DNA of 64,000 nt from Methanosarcina acetivorans C2A (GCF_000007345.1 NC_003552.1:2294001-2358000); one strand, 5' to 3'. Counted from the stretch's first letter, positions 17,167 through 25,618 are shown. Numbers and translations are program-made. Notes: generated by a model not told the origin, from the letters alone.

Positions 17167-18816
17167 TTACAGGTAAGCATGCGTAACATAACGCCTCATC
17201 ATCCTGTGGCTGTTGAAATAATATGCAATCATGCCTATCGAGTTATTTATCAGTTTAAACCATTCGTCTCTGCGTTCGTAGTAGGTGGGGACGATAATGT
17301 AGTAGAGTTTGTTGTAGAGGTCATCAAGCTCAGCAAGCCTTGCTTCCTCTCCTGAGAGGTGTTCTTCGGGCTTGGGCCCTATGGACCAGCCGGTTACCCC
17401 TTCGATCCACCCTTCAATCCACCAGCCGTCAAGTACACTGAAATTTACGACCCCGTTATGGGCAGCTTTCATGCCGCTTGTGCCCGAGGCCTCGTAGGGG
17501 CGGGTCGGAGTGTTCAGCCAGACGTCAACTCCGGAAACCATTTTTGCGGCAAGTTCCATGTCATAGTTTTCCAGAAAGACGATCTTGATCTCGTTTCGGA
17601 GCGTTTCGATACTTCTGAAAATATCTCGTATAAGCTGTTTGCCGGCTCCGTCATTCGGATGGGATTTGCCTGCGAAGATCAGCTGAATTCTTCCCCTTCT
17701 GTTAATCTTTCTAAGTCTTTCAAGGTCGGATAGGATCAGGGTTGCACGTTTATACTCAGCCATACGCCGTGCAAAACCTATTGTCAGGGTCTCATAGTCC
17801 ATGCCTGCTCCTGTCCTTTTGTTGACCTCGTCTATGAGGGCTTTTTTTGCATTTCTGCGGGCTTGCCAGATTTCATCGTCCGGAATTCCTCCGATCCTTA
17901 CCAGAAGTTCAGGCTCATTTGCCCAGCCTGGCAGATAATGGTCAAAAAGTTTCCTGAAAAAAGGAGAAGTCCAGGTATAGGAGTGGACACCATTTGTTAT
18001 TGCCTGAATAGAGTAGCCGGGGAATAGTTCGCTTGAGACACGGCTGTGCCGCTTCGTGACGCCATTGACATAGTTAGACAGGTTTAGGGCAAAAAGGCTC
18101 GTATCAAAGCGGTCTTCCCCTCCGAACCTTCTGAGGATCTCCACATCGTTTTTATCTCGGATAAGGTCGTCCACAAGCCTGTAATCGAACTTGTCATGCC
18201 CGGCTTCCACGGGAGTATGAGTGGTAAAAATGCAGAGGTCCTTTACTTTCGTAGCGTCTTTATTATTGCACTTTAAGAGTTCCAGGGCGAGCAGGCTTGA
18301 ATGCCCTTCATTCATATGATATTTCCGGACCTTAAAGCCCAGAGCATTAAGCATCCTCACTCCCCCTATCCCGAGCACTATTTCCTGTTTGAGCCTGTAG
18401 GTGTGATCCCCTCCATAAAGAAAATCTGTGATCCCACGATCTTCCCATGCGTTCCCCTCTACATTGGTATCGAGGAAAATAATGGGTACGCATCCCCCTG
18501 TAAGGCTCTTGCAGTTATATTGCCATGCCTGGATTTTAACCTCTCTGTCCTGAATTTTAACACTCACTTCCTGAGGCGTTCGGGTCATAAAACTCGAAGG
18601 GGTCCATTCTTCAATTTTTTCGGTCTGGTTCCCCATGACGTCAAGGCTCTGTCTGAAATATCCTTTATTGCTGACCAGAGTAACTGCTACAAGCGGAATT
18701 TTGAGGTCTGAAGCCGAACGGATTGTGTCACCTGCGAGCACTCCAAGTCCACCTGCATATGTAGGGATTTCATTGCGAAGTCCTATCTCCATCGAAAAAT
18801 ATCCTATAGTCGCCAT
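17167..18816 (-). CDS. glgP: alpha-glucan (glycogen/starch) phosphorylase, short GT35 type
   Basis: A 549-residue protein starting MATIGYFSMEIGLRNEIPTY with the YAGGLGVLAGD motif of GT35 alpha-glucan phosphorylases. The pyridoxal-phosphate site is conserved: EASGTSGMKAAHNG, with the PLP lysine in GMKAA, plus NTPTRPYEASG and the catalytic loop HTPVEAGHDKF. The enzyme removes glucose-1-phosphate from glycogen. The length (about 550 instead of 800) is that of the archaeal/Thermotoga form lacking the long N-terminal regulatory part. The gene stands alone; glycogen synthase is not in the window. Confidence 0.92.
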   Translation of the reverse strand: MATIGYFSMEIGLRNEIPTYAGGLGVLAGDTIRSASDLKIPLVAVTLVSNKGYFRQSLDVMGNQTEKIEEWTPSSFMTRTPQEVSVKIQDREVKIQAWQYNCKSLTGGCVPIIFLDTNVEGNAWEDRGITDFLYGGDHTYRLKQEIVLGIGGVRMLNALGFKVRKYHMNEGHSSLLALELLKCNNKDATKVKDLCIFTTHTPVEAGHDKFDYRLVDDLIRDKNDVEILRRFGGEDRFDTSLFALNLSNYVNGVTKRHSRVSSELFPGYSIQAITNGVHSYTWTSPFFRKLFDHYLPGWANEPELLVRIGGIPDDEIWQARRNAKKALIDEVNKRTGAGMDYETLTIGFARRMAEYKRATLILSDLERLRKINRRGRIQLIFAGKSHPNDGAGKQLIRDIFRSIETLRNEIKIVFLENYDMELAAKMVSGVDVWLNTPTRPYEASGTSGMKAAHNGVVNFSVLDGWWIEGWIEGVTGWSIGPKPEEHLSGEEARLAELDDLYNKLYYIIVPTYYERRDEWFKLINNSIGMIAYYFNSHRMMRRYVTHAYL

Positions 18817-18898
18817 ATTTCCCCATATGTTTTAAGACTATAAAAAATAATGACAGTGCACCCATTCTGATCACCTTCTTCGAGCGTCACCATTGTGC

Positions 18899-18932
18899 CA
18901 GGATCTGGGCTTGCATCTTCCCCCAGATCCTG
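18899..18932. other. perfect 11-bp inverted repeat (hairpin)
   Basis: CAGGATCTGGG at 18899-18909 is mirrored by CCCAGATCCTG at 18922-18932 with a 12-base loop. It lies between the convergent-free gap of the glucan phosphorylase start and the stop of the gene at 19019; a 3' stabilising hairpin of that transcript is possible. No T tract follows on either strand. Confidence 0.5.
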
Positions 18933-19018
18933 AAGCTCTCTCCAACCTGTTTTCTATTTCTGTGATCGGTCTGCCTGTGTCGTACCGAGTGCAGAATCAT
19001 CGCCGTAGGCAGTCGTAC

Positions 19019-19315
19019 TCACTTTTCTGCTTTTCCTTCAATGCACTCTCCCACGTTGATGTATTCCCATACACCAATGGGGATTTCGGCAGAGCATACG
19101 CACACACCATCCGCCAGAGTACTCCTGCGATAGACACCGGCCACGACTTTTTCGGGATCTTCACCTTCGATTTTGAGCTTGACAGTTTCCCCGTCGAGGA
19201 TATCCTGTTTTTCCGAAACATACTGCTGGACATCGCGATATTTTGCAAGTCTTTCGGTCTCGATTTCTTCAATCAGTCCTCGTATAATCACTTCATCAAA
19301 TTTCATGTTCTCCAT
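19019..19315 (-). CDS. hypothetical 98-residue protein
   Basis: I do not recognise the family. The protein begins MENMKFDEVIIRGLIEEIET with an acidic helix (about 1-40), then a beta-rich half (GETVKLKIEGEDPEKVVAGV and DGVCVCSAEIPIGVWEYINV) that could be a small barrel. AAGGATGTG lies 8 bases before the ATG. A small GGGGC-ATC-GCCCC hairpin (19332-19344) just precedes that ribosome site and may affect translation. Its promoter (19371-19395) is nearly identical to the one of the gene at 19503-19706, so both are probably expressed together. Confidence 0.65.
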   Translation of the reverse strand: MENMKFDEVIIRGLIEEIETERLAKYRDVQQYVSEKQDILDGETVKLKIEGEDPEKVVAGVYRRSTLADGVCVCSAEIPIGVWEYINVGECIEGKAEK

Positions 19316-19370
19316 ATTTTTTCACATCCTTGGGGCGATGCCCCACAATATGCCCATAGACTTTCAAAAT

Positions 19371-19395
19371 ATATAAATATTTCTTTCACTATCGA
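19371..19395 (-). promoter_or_regulatory. promoter shared in sequence with 19731-19755
   Basis: On the minus strand this 25-bp box reads as BRE-like GAAAGAAA plus TATA TATTTATAT, preceded by TCGATAGT. It differs from the box at 19731-19755 by only two bases. TCGACAT-like words recur just upstream (19418-19442). Confidence 0.6.
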
Positions 19396-19502
19396 CGTCT
19401 AAATAAACACCTATTGATGTCGAAAACTGAAAAATCTATGTCGACCGGTACAAAATACAGGGAGGTCGGGAAAAAAAGAAATATAGCGGGAGTGGGCTGA
19501 GT

Positions 19503-19706
19503 TCACATTTTCAAAAATACGTAGGTTGCGCCGTCATCCACTGCGACCTTCTTGGCAGCGCCGGATGCTACAAGTTTGTCGAGGGCTGCTTTTGCGGTTG
19601 AGAGGGCGCAGCCCACCTGTTTTGCGACAAAAGCAGCAGTACGGAATTTTTCGGGATCGAGAGCGGCGAGGAAATCCTCATCGGCATACGTTTTCTGGAA
19701 TGTCAT
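19503..19706 (-). CDS. small winged-helix-like protein, 67 residues
   Basis: The protein MTFQKTYADEDFLAALDPEK... has the look of a single winged helix: helix 1 (DEDFLAAL), helix 2 (TAAFVAKQVGC), recognition helix (ALSTAKAALDKLVASGAA) and a wing KKVAVDDGATYVFLK. Such stand-alone wHTH proteins of about 65 residues act as small transcription regulators. The TATA box lies about 29 bp before the ATG, so the message has a very short leader. The promoter duplicates that of the gene at 19019-19315. The DNA target is unknown; the repeated TCGACAT words near both promoters are candidates. Confidence 0.7.
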   Translation of the reverse strand: MTFQKTYADEDFLAALDPEKFRTAAFVAKQVGCALSTAKAALDKLVASGAAKKVAVDDGATYVFLKM

Positions 19707-19730
19707 ATTGTTTTATATGTGTATGAAACT

Positions 19731-19755
19731 ATATAAATAGTTCTTTCACTGTCGA
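19731..19755 (-). promoter_or_regulatory. promoter of the small winged-helix gene, twin of 19371-19395
   Basis: Minus-strand BRE/TATA GAAAGAACTATTTATAT preceded by TCGACAGT. It matches the twin promoter at 23 of 25 positions. Confidence 0.6.
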
Positions 19756-19928
19756 TATTCATATTCATTAGGAAGAGTCACAAAGAGCTAAATATTCGAA
19801 TGGTCAAATAGAACCAATAGAAAGTGACTGAAATGATGGACCCTATATTCGTCAGGTCGACATTATAAATGATATATTTTTTCTGGTATTGTTTTTAAAC
19901 ATTCTGCAAATTTGTAATATACTTGAAG

Positions 19929-20077
19929 CTGGTTAACATATGACTCAAATCTTACGCCCTATATAAGTAACGAAACATTTTTGCAGTAATGTTTTATGTG
20001 GAAGAAAATGTGTTTTCCCACAAAAACGCCATCATTAAAAATCCTTGGAAAAAATCAAGTTACCTGCCGAAAGTAGG
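19929..20077 (+). ncRNA. candidate small RNA with its own promoter, copy A
   Basis: This 149-bp segment aligns without gaps to the reverse strand of 40002-40150. Conserved parts are GGTTAACATATGAC and CAAATCT upstream, a TATA box (TATATAA, about 19961-19967), TTTTTGCA, TAATG, AATGTGTTTTC, CAAAAACGC, TAAAAAT and the terminal hairpin CCTGCCGAAAGTAGG (stem CCTGC/GTAGG). Expected transcription start is about 19988-19992. Copy B has CCTGCCGAAAGCAGG, a change from a G-U to a G-C pair in the same stem. A local hairpin TGTGGAAGAAAA/TTTTCCCACA also forms in copy A. Not expression-tested; a MITE is the alternative reading. Confidence 0.55.
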
Positions 20078-20203
20078 ATGGACGAAAAAGAACAAAAAAT
20101 GAGGCATGGGCTTTATATCAAGACCGATGCAAATTTTAACCATATGCTGGCTGAGATCCTGCGAGAAGATAGAGAAATCCTCATCGCTCTTGGCAGGTGC
20201 TGA
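20078..20203 (+). CDS. possible 41-residue small protein directly behind the candidate sRNA
   Basis: An ATG at 20078 immediately after the CCTGCCGAAAGTAGG hairpin opens a 41-codon frame (MDEKEQKMRHGLYIKTDANF...ALGRC) ending at 20203. It is charged and helix-prone. The hairpin overlaps where a ribosome site (AGG) would be, so translation could be gated by it or the frame could be chance. The other two copies of the RNA element lack the ATG. The stop is followed directly by a 20-bp palindrome. Confidence 0.35.
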   Translation: MDEKEQKMRHGLYIKTDANFNHMLAEILREDREILIALGRC

Positions 20204-20222
20204 GAGTCCTCCGGAGGACTCT
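20203..20222. terminator. 20-bp perfect palindrome between convergent genes
   Basis: AGAGTCCTCC (20203-20212) followed without a loop by GGAGGACTCT (20213-20222), then TTCATTTTG. It separates the plus-strand sRNA/small frame from the convergent minus-strand gene ending at 20223 and probably acts as a transcript end on both strands. Confidence 0.5.
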
Positions 20223-20519
20223 TCATTTTGCTGGATATTCGTTTTCTGTTAAAACATACTTGAGATTGTTAGCTGTCCCTTGGGCAGTATCTGCAATCTG
20301 AACCGGGATGTGTCCTGCGGCTATGCCATTACCGAAGTCAAATTCAAAAGTAGTTCCATCCAGCGTTATAGTGTCGCAGTCTACCGGATTTTCTGTCAGG
20401 TGGATTGTGAGGCCTCCGGCAGCCATGCTGGATGTTGTGTCATTGACCGCTGCAAGAATGCTCACGCCTATGATCATAATGACCGCTACGCGGATGATGC
20501 TGACTGCGGTTTTGCCCAT
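20223..20519 (-). CDS. small exported or pilin-like hypothetical protein
   Basis: The 98-residue protein has an N-terminal hydrophobic helix (IIRVAVIMIIGVSILAAV, about 8-25) followed by a polar beta-rich domain with DCDTITLDGTTFEFDFGNG. An N-terminal class-III-like helix suggests an archaeal pilin or a membrane-anchored surface protein, but no clear FlaK-type cleavage site is seen. It follows the histidine kinase gene by about 75 bp on the same strand, so co-transcription is possible. Function unknown. Confidence 0.55.
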   Translation of the reverse strand: MGKTAVSIIRVAVIMIIGVSILAAVNDTTSSMAAGGLTIHLTENPVDCDTITLDGTTFEFDFGNGIAAGHIPVQIADTAQGTANNLKYVLTENEYPAK

Positions 20520-20593
20520 CCTGTTTTTCTGTTATTGGCAGCCCTAGCGGGTTCAGGCTGTTCTGTATTATAGCATAGATGGGCATCGTTGGC

Positions 20594-22282
20594 TCATTTC
20601 TCGATGTTGTTAAACCATATCGTGAATTCTGTTCCTTTATTTCTTTTAAGCTCGATACACCCATCTATTTGTTCAACAAGGATATTTACAAGCTGAAGTC
20701 CGAGAGAATCAGCAGTCTGAATGTCTATTTCCTCTGGAATGCCTTTTCCATTATCTGTTACTGTAAGCATATAGTGGAAACTAGCCTTTTTATATACATT
20801 CTCTTCTTTTTGCAATGTTATTTTTATTTCTCTTTCCCTTTTATTTGGGAAGGCATGCTTCAAAGAATTTGAGAATAATTCATTGACAATGATGCCAAGA
20901 GGAACCGCAGTATCCATCCCAAGGTAAACCTGCTCAAAATCCAGTTTCAGATTTATATCATCAGCGTCTATATTATATGACTTTAAAAAATTTTTAGTGA
21001 GTTTTTGAAGATAAGCCGCAAAATCTAGACTGTCCATTCCTTTACTTTTGTATAGCTCTTCATGAATCAGCGCCACTGAAACTACACGATTTTGGCTTTC
21101 TCTAAAAGCCTCAATAACTTCTGGGGTCTTACATATTTCACGATTAGAGAAAATATCTATTTGAAGGTCAAGCAAGGATGAAATCACCTGTAAATTATTC
21201 TTAATCCTATGATGGATTTCTTTTATGCTAATTTCCTTCATATTTTCCAGAGATTCTTCAGCCTTTTTTCGCTCAGTGATATCCTGAGTTGTTCCTTTCA
21301 TTCGGATGGGGATATTTTTGTTATCAAAAATGACTTTTCCATATGAATGGACTGTGCGCTCTCCGCTAGGCAAAACAAGCCTATAATCAATGCTATAGGA
21401 TTCTCCTTTTAAAGCTTTTTCAACAGCATTCTCTATGGGGTTTCGGTCGTCTGGGTGAACATAGCTAAAAAATAAATCGAAAGTTGCCTCTAATTTTTGA
21501 GGGTCAAGCCCAAAAATACAATATGTTTCATCAGACCAATATACTTTGTTGGTTACAATGTTCCAATCCCAATTTCCGATATGAGCTATTCTTTGAGCCT
21601 CAGCAAGGCTTTCTTCACTCTCTTTCAATGAATTATAAGCTTTCTCAAGTTCTGCTGTGCGTTCTCTAACTCTATCTTCCAAACTCTGATATGCTTCTTT
21701 AAGAGCTTCCTCAGCATACTTTCGTTCTTGTTCTACCTTTTTTCTTTCTAGCGCCTGCGTCACTGCCGGCGCTATAGCTTCGAGATCTTCCTGCTGCACC
21801 AGACTATAGCCGCCTTCGCGGTTTGCAACAGCAAGTATACCTTTTGTATTTCTATCTAGGATAAGGGGCACACCCAGAAATGAAATGAGTGAGGGATGAC
21901 CTTGAGGCAGCCCGATACTTTCAGAATGTGATGACGGATTGTTAGTAAAGAAGCTCTTTCCACTATTGATTACGAAGCCATATAGTCCGTGAAGGATAAA
22001 ATCACCTGGAGGGCGACGATGTCCTGTTTTGTCGTACATCAAACATTCCTCCCATCCTATCTCGCTTATTGCGATGTCATGCAGTAGCCCGTCAGCCCCG
22101 ACTTCACCAACGAAGCCAATTCGGCTACCGGTTATTTCTAGTGCCACAGATAGACAAGCATTCCCCAACTCCTCTTCTGTTTCAACATTCACAACACTGC
22201 TGAAGATTCGATTAATTCCCTCCAGAACACTATTATATCTGCGTATTCTGCGCTCCTCTTGCCCGCATTCTATCTCGTACAT
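20594..22282 (-). CDS. soluble GAF-PAS sensor histidine kinase (HisKA_2 type)
   Basis: A 562-residue kinase without membrane helices. A GAF domain (about 20-165, with SRIGFVGEVGADG and GILAVANREGGY) is followed by a coiled coil (170-225), a PAS/PAC domain (230-345, AHIGNWDWNIVTNKVYWSDE), the HisKA_2 phosphoacceptor EIHHRIKNNLQVISSLLDLQ (His at about 358) and a HATPase domain (450-560) with NELFSNSLKHAFP and DNGKGIPE. Kinases of this layout are numerous in Methanosarcina and usually lack a neighbouring response regulator; none is found here. The ligand of the GAF/PAS sensors is unknown. Confidence 0.88.
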   Translation of the reverse strand: MYEIECGQEERRIRRYNSVLEGINRIFSSVVNVETEEELGNACLSVALEITGSRIGFVGEVGADGLLHDIAISEIGWEECLMYDKTGHRRPPGDFILHGLYGFVINSGKSFFTNNPSSHSESIGLPQGHPSLISFLGVPLILDRNTKGILAVANREGGYSLVQQEDLEAIAPAVTQALERKKVEQERKYAEEALKEAYQSLEDRVRERTAELEKAYNSLKESEESLAEAQRIAHIGNWDWNIVTNKVYWSDETYCIFGLDPQKLEATFDLFFSYVHPDDRNPIENAVEKALKGESYSIDYRLVLPSGERTVHSYGKVIFDNKNIPIRMKGTTQDITERKKAEESLENMKEISIKEIHHRIKNNLQVISSLLDLQIDIFSNREICKTPEVIEAFRESQNRVVSVALIHEELYKSKGMDSLDFAAYLQKLTKNFLKSYNIDADDINLKLDFEQVYLGMDTAVPLGIIVNELFSNSLKHAFPNKREREIKITLQKEENVYKKASFHYMLTVTDNGKGIPEEIDIQTADSLGLQLVNILVEQIDGCIELKRNKGTEFTIWFNNIEK

Positions 22283-22479
22283 GTTATCACCACCGTTTCA
22301 GAATGAGTATGCATGTTACTATAAGATCACCTTTGTAGCCAAAATATTCCCGTTTGATTAATTATATGGTAAATAGGAACTTAGAACTATATTAAGGATA
22401 GTATTGTTTGTGCTCTGTTTTCTTTTTGTAAGTAGTTGATACTTCTTGGTTTTGGCACTATCTGCGAATTAATTGGTGG

Positions 22480-22640
22480 GAAAACCATCTGAGATGGCTG
22501 TCCTTACAGGATGTCTGCGCCAGCCTCCGTAAGACACTGCCTCCCTGAATACAGGACGGAGCAGTGAGCCACAAGCCTACGGCTGGGAGATCGGGAGGAC
22601 GGGCAGGGATTTACCGGGATGGGTCTTGGAGAGGCTGCAA
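22480..22640. other. GC-rich, hairpin-rich island in AT-rich DNA; possible relic RNA element
   Basis: The stretch stands out from its AT-rich surroundings. It contains CCATC-TGA-GATGG (about 22486-22498), TCCT-TAC-AGGA, and a nested hairpin in which CACTGC (22535-22540) pairs with GCAGTG (22561-22566) around TCCCTG-AATA-CAGG. The run CACAAGCCTACGGCTGGGAG resembles the 3' ends of IS200/IS605-type TnpB loci, but no tnpB frame remains beside it. I cannot name it. Confidence 0.35.
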
Positions 22641-23005
22641 AAAAGTAGGATTACAAAAATGAGTTTAAGTTGGCATGAGCGTTTCTAATTATTTTATGTA
22701 ATCTCTTTACATCTAATCTAATACCTATGAGTATATATCAGCTTGTCCTATTATGAAAATAAGTCTCAAAAATTTATTTGCTTTGAGTTTATTGTTTTAA
22801 TAATTGAGGGTCAGTACTTTTATGATCAGCTTTATTAATATAATTAAGTTCAGAGTTTATATACAGAAAAACAGACTCTAACCCGGAGATGAAAAGTATG
22901 ATCATAATCCATTTTATTTTCAAATGCATCTCTTGAGTTACAGGCATGAATAACAAAGGTAACAAAATGCCTACAATTGATACATAAATAAGCGATCCAA
23001 AACAC
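22641..23005. other. intergenic region without a recognisable gene
   Basis: AT-rich stretch between the GC-rich island and the IS1; many stop codons in all frames. Nothing recognised. Confidence 0.4.
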
Positions 23006-23756
23006 TTTTTGGTATTGGTAGTTAATTATAGTTATATATTATGAAAACCTATATTTCTGCATGAACTGCCCAAGATGCAAAAGTTCCAATCACACAAAAA
23101 ACGGTATAGTTTGTGGACGTCAACGCTACAAATGCCACGATTGTGGATATAACTATTCAGTCGAGCTAAAATCAACTGCTAGTTCTCCTTTAGTTAAGAG
23201 ACAGGCTTTGCAACTTTATCTTGAAGGATTAGGATTTCGCTCAATAGGACGATTTTTAGGGGTAAGTCATGTTTCTGTCCAAAAATGGATAATGAAATTT
23301 GGTCAGGAGATAGGGGAGCTAAAAAGCGAAAATGAGATCTCTATTGTTGAACTGGATGAGATGCACACTTACATCGGTAACAAAAAAAATATTGCTGGAT
23401 CTGGATTGCTGTTGATAGAGTTGGGAAAAAGTTCATCAACTGCTCTTTTGGTAGCAGAGGAACGAAAACTGGACAACTACTCTGGGAAAAATTAAAGAAG
23501 AAAGAGATTGGAGAGGTGATGACTGATCACTGGAGGGCATATGCAGAGTTTATTCCTGAAAATATTCATACTCAATCCGAAGCAGAAACGTATACAGTTG
23601 AAGGATATAATGGCATATTAAGGCACTTTCTGGCAAGGTTGAGACGAAAGACAAAGTGTTATACGAAGAGTCTTGAAATGCTAAAGTACTCTGTTCTTCT
23701 ATTGATGAAACACAGAAATAAAGAGTTATCTATATTTAGTTAACAATACCAAAAAA
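23006..23756 (+). mobile_element. IS1-family insertion sequence
   Basis: Bounded by inverted ends with TTTTTGGTATTG (23006-23017) and the complementary CAATACCAAAAA (23744-23755); inner bases diverge. It carries an IS1 transposase (23061-23743). I see no matching 8-9 bp target duplication, so one end may have been rearranged. Confidence 0.75.
23061..23743 (+). pseudogene. IS1-family transposase, frameshifted within an A8 run
   Basis: The N-terminal frame (23061-23495) has the InsA zinc ribbon CPRCKSSNHTKNG...YKCHDCG and a HTH (RSIGRFLGVSHVSVQKWI), then the first catalytic Asp in ELDEMHTYIGNKKN. Frame changes at AACAAAAAAAATATTGC: a minus-one shift gives YCWIWIAVDRVGKKFI, the expected IS1 continuation, which joins the frame at 23516-23743 with TDHWRAY and EGYNGILRHFLARLRRKT (second Asp and Glu). 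The slippery A8 run could be a programmed minus-one site, as in IS1 of enterobacteria (there at A6C, at a different place), or a disabling mutation. Fused length would be 227 residues, right for the family. Confidence 0.75.
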
Positions 23757-23768
23757 TTTAGAGGATAT

Positions 23769-24285
23769 TTGAGGAACATTTTTGAATTAAACCCTTCGCT
23801 TGGTTCTTATTTTAATGACATTCAGGTATCAATGGGGTATAAACCTCAACTTAAAGAATTATCTTTCAATAATATTTTCAAGCTAGAGTTATCAAGATGC
23901 AAACTTGGATATTCTAATCTTGAATCATTTATCAGAGATTACAACCAGAACCAAGCTCTAAGGAATGAATTAAAAATCAAAAGCGGAGAAAAGATTACTC
24001 TTTCTTCTTATCGACGAAACCTAAAAATGATTTATCCTTATCTGGACAAATATGCAGAATTACTAATCCAAGAATGTAGAAATCTTAACCTTATTGGTGA
24101 CAAAATCTGGATTTGGGATCGAAGATTTTTTGAGTGTAATTGCAGTGGTTTGAAAAATAAAGAGACTGGACAGCTTTCCGATCCAGATGCTGGACATTAT
24201 GTCAAGAAAACAGGTAAATTTAGTGTATTATCAGGAACAGGATACACTGATACATGTATTGTTGATAGCTGGTGGGGTTTACCTG
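23769..24285 (+). pseudogene. truncated DDE transposase, cut by the IS21
   Basis: About 172 residues of a larger IS4-like transposase are readable: the helical N-terminus (LGYSNLESFIRDYNQNQALR) and the start of the catalytic domain (DKIWIWDRRFFECNCSG, GYTDTCIVDSWWG, with the first and second Asp). The frame is ended by the IS21 that begins at 24286 and its start adjoins the IS1, so both ends are lost. No continuation was found beyond the IS21. Confidence 0.65.
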
Positions 24286-24373
24286 TGTCAAGGGCGGTTA
24301 AGAATCTTCCAATTTCGGCGGTTTAAAAACTTCCAATTCTCAATCCTTGTGAAAAGTTCGAGGATTGTAGATA

Positions 24374-25618
24374 ATGCTGAAAACGGAGGAATGGCTATCG
24401 ATACGAGATTTGTATTCACAAGGCTTCAGCATCAGTGAGATCTCTAGAAGAACAGGTTATGCTAGGGAAACTGTGAGGAAATATCTTAAAAAGAAAACTG
24501 CCCCAGAACCTCAGAAACGTCCGCCAAAACCGAGTAAACTTGATCCTTTCAAACCTTACATACAAGAAAAACTCAAAGAAGGTCCTTATACTGCTGTTCG
24601 CCTTTATAGGGAAATCAAAGAAATGGGTTTTGATGGAGGAAAAACCATAGTCAAGGACTTCGTAAGAGAAGTCCGACCTAAACAGGGAGTCCCTGCTGTA
24701 CTCCGCTATGAAACAAAACCAGGTGTACAGGCTCAGGTTGACTGGGCAGAGATGGGAACAGTTGAGGTTGATGGAAAGATAAAGAAACTCTTTTGCTTCA
24801 ACATGATTCTTGGATATTCCAGGATGAAATATGTTGAATTTACACTGGGCATAGACACTTCCACTCTTATCCAGTGTCATCTGAACGCCTTTGAGTACTT
24901 TGGAGGATTTACACAGGAGATTCTCTATGATAACATGAAACAGGTTGTTATCAAAAGAGCCTTAAAATCATCAGATTCTGAATGGAACTCACAGTTTGAG
25001 GATTTCTTCAAATGCTTTGGTTTTATTCCACGGTTATGCAGGCCTTACAGGCCTCAGACAAAAGGTAAAATTGAAAATACGGTAGGCTATGTCAAGAGGG
25101 ATTTCTTCCTTGGAAGACGATTTACCTCTCTCGAAGACCTGAACGCCCAAGTTCACAGGTGGTTGGAAAGGGTAAATTCAACTGTCCACGGAACAACCTA
25201 TCAAATCCCCCTTGAACGTTTTAAGGAGGAGAAACTGATCCCTCTGGATCAGGTTCCTCCTTACAAAGTTGTCCATAAGGAGACCAGAAAGGTCTCCAGA
25301 GACTGTTATATTTCGTTCCTTGGAAATAAGTATTCTGTTCCTTACAGGTTTGCAGGGAGAACTGCAGAGCTTCAGATCCTTGAAGGAATATTCGAGGTCT
25401 ATGTTGATTATGAGAAAGTCTGTGAACATGAAATCCTTCCTGGAAACTGCAGAGTTTCAAGGAAAAAGGAACATTTCCAGGGTCTCCTGAGTGAGATTCT
25501 TAAAGAGAACTCAAAATGCAAAAAAGATTCACAGATCCCGTTGAAGTTCTCAGATCCCGAAGTTGAAAAAAGGTCTCTTGATGTCTATGAAATATTTAGT
25601 GAAGGTGGTTTTGAATGA
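24374..25618 (+). CDS. istA: IS21 transposase IstA
   Basis: A 414-residue DDE transposase. The N-terminal HTH (GFSISEISRRTGYARETVRKYL, about 18-38) binds the ends. The rve/integrase core has QVDWAEMGTVEV (first Asp), ILYDNMKQVV (second Asp) and KGKIENTVGYVKRDF (Glu). The C-terminal beta domain follows. It cuts and joins DNA with IstB as the ATP-dependent helper. The frame is complete and overlaps istB as ATGA. Confidence 0.93.
   Translation: MLKTEEWLSIRDLYSQGFSISEISRRTGYARETVRKYLKKKTAPEPQKRPPKPSKLDPFKPYIQEKLKEGPYTAVRLYREIKEMGFDGGKTIVKDFVREVRPKQGVPAVLRYETKPGVQAQVDWAEMGTVEVDGKIKKLFCFNMILGYSRMKYVEFTLGIDTSTLIQCHLNAFEYFGGFTQEILYDNMKQVVIKRALKSSDSEWNSQFEDFFKCFGFIPRLCRPYRPQTKGKIENTVGYVKRDFFLGRRFTSLEDLNAQVHRWLERVNSTVHGTTYQIPLERFKEEKLIPLDQVPPYKVVHKETRKVSRDCYISFLGNKYSVPYRFAGRTAELQILEGIFEVYVDYEKVCEHEILPGNCRVSRKKEHFQGLLSEILKENSKCKKDSQIPLKFSDPEVEKRSLDVYEIFSEGGFE

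Noticed and set aside
18893-19402. 169-residue plus-strand frame
   Set aside because: It overlaps the hypothetical minus-strand gene 19019-19315, which has a ribosome site and a promoter; the plus frame has neither.
20440-20664. 74-residue minus-strand frame linking the histidine kinase and the small exported protein
   Set aside because: Overlaps both better-supported frames and has no domain or ribosome site.
22480-22640. RNase P, SRP or rRNA fragment
   Set aside because: None of the invariant sequences of those RNAs that I know is present; the island is kept only as an unnamed structured segment.
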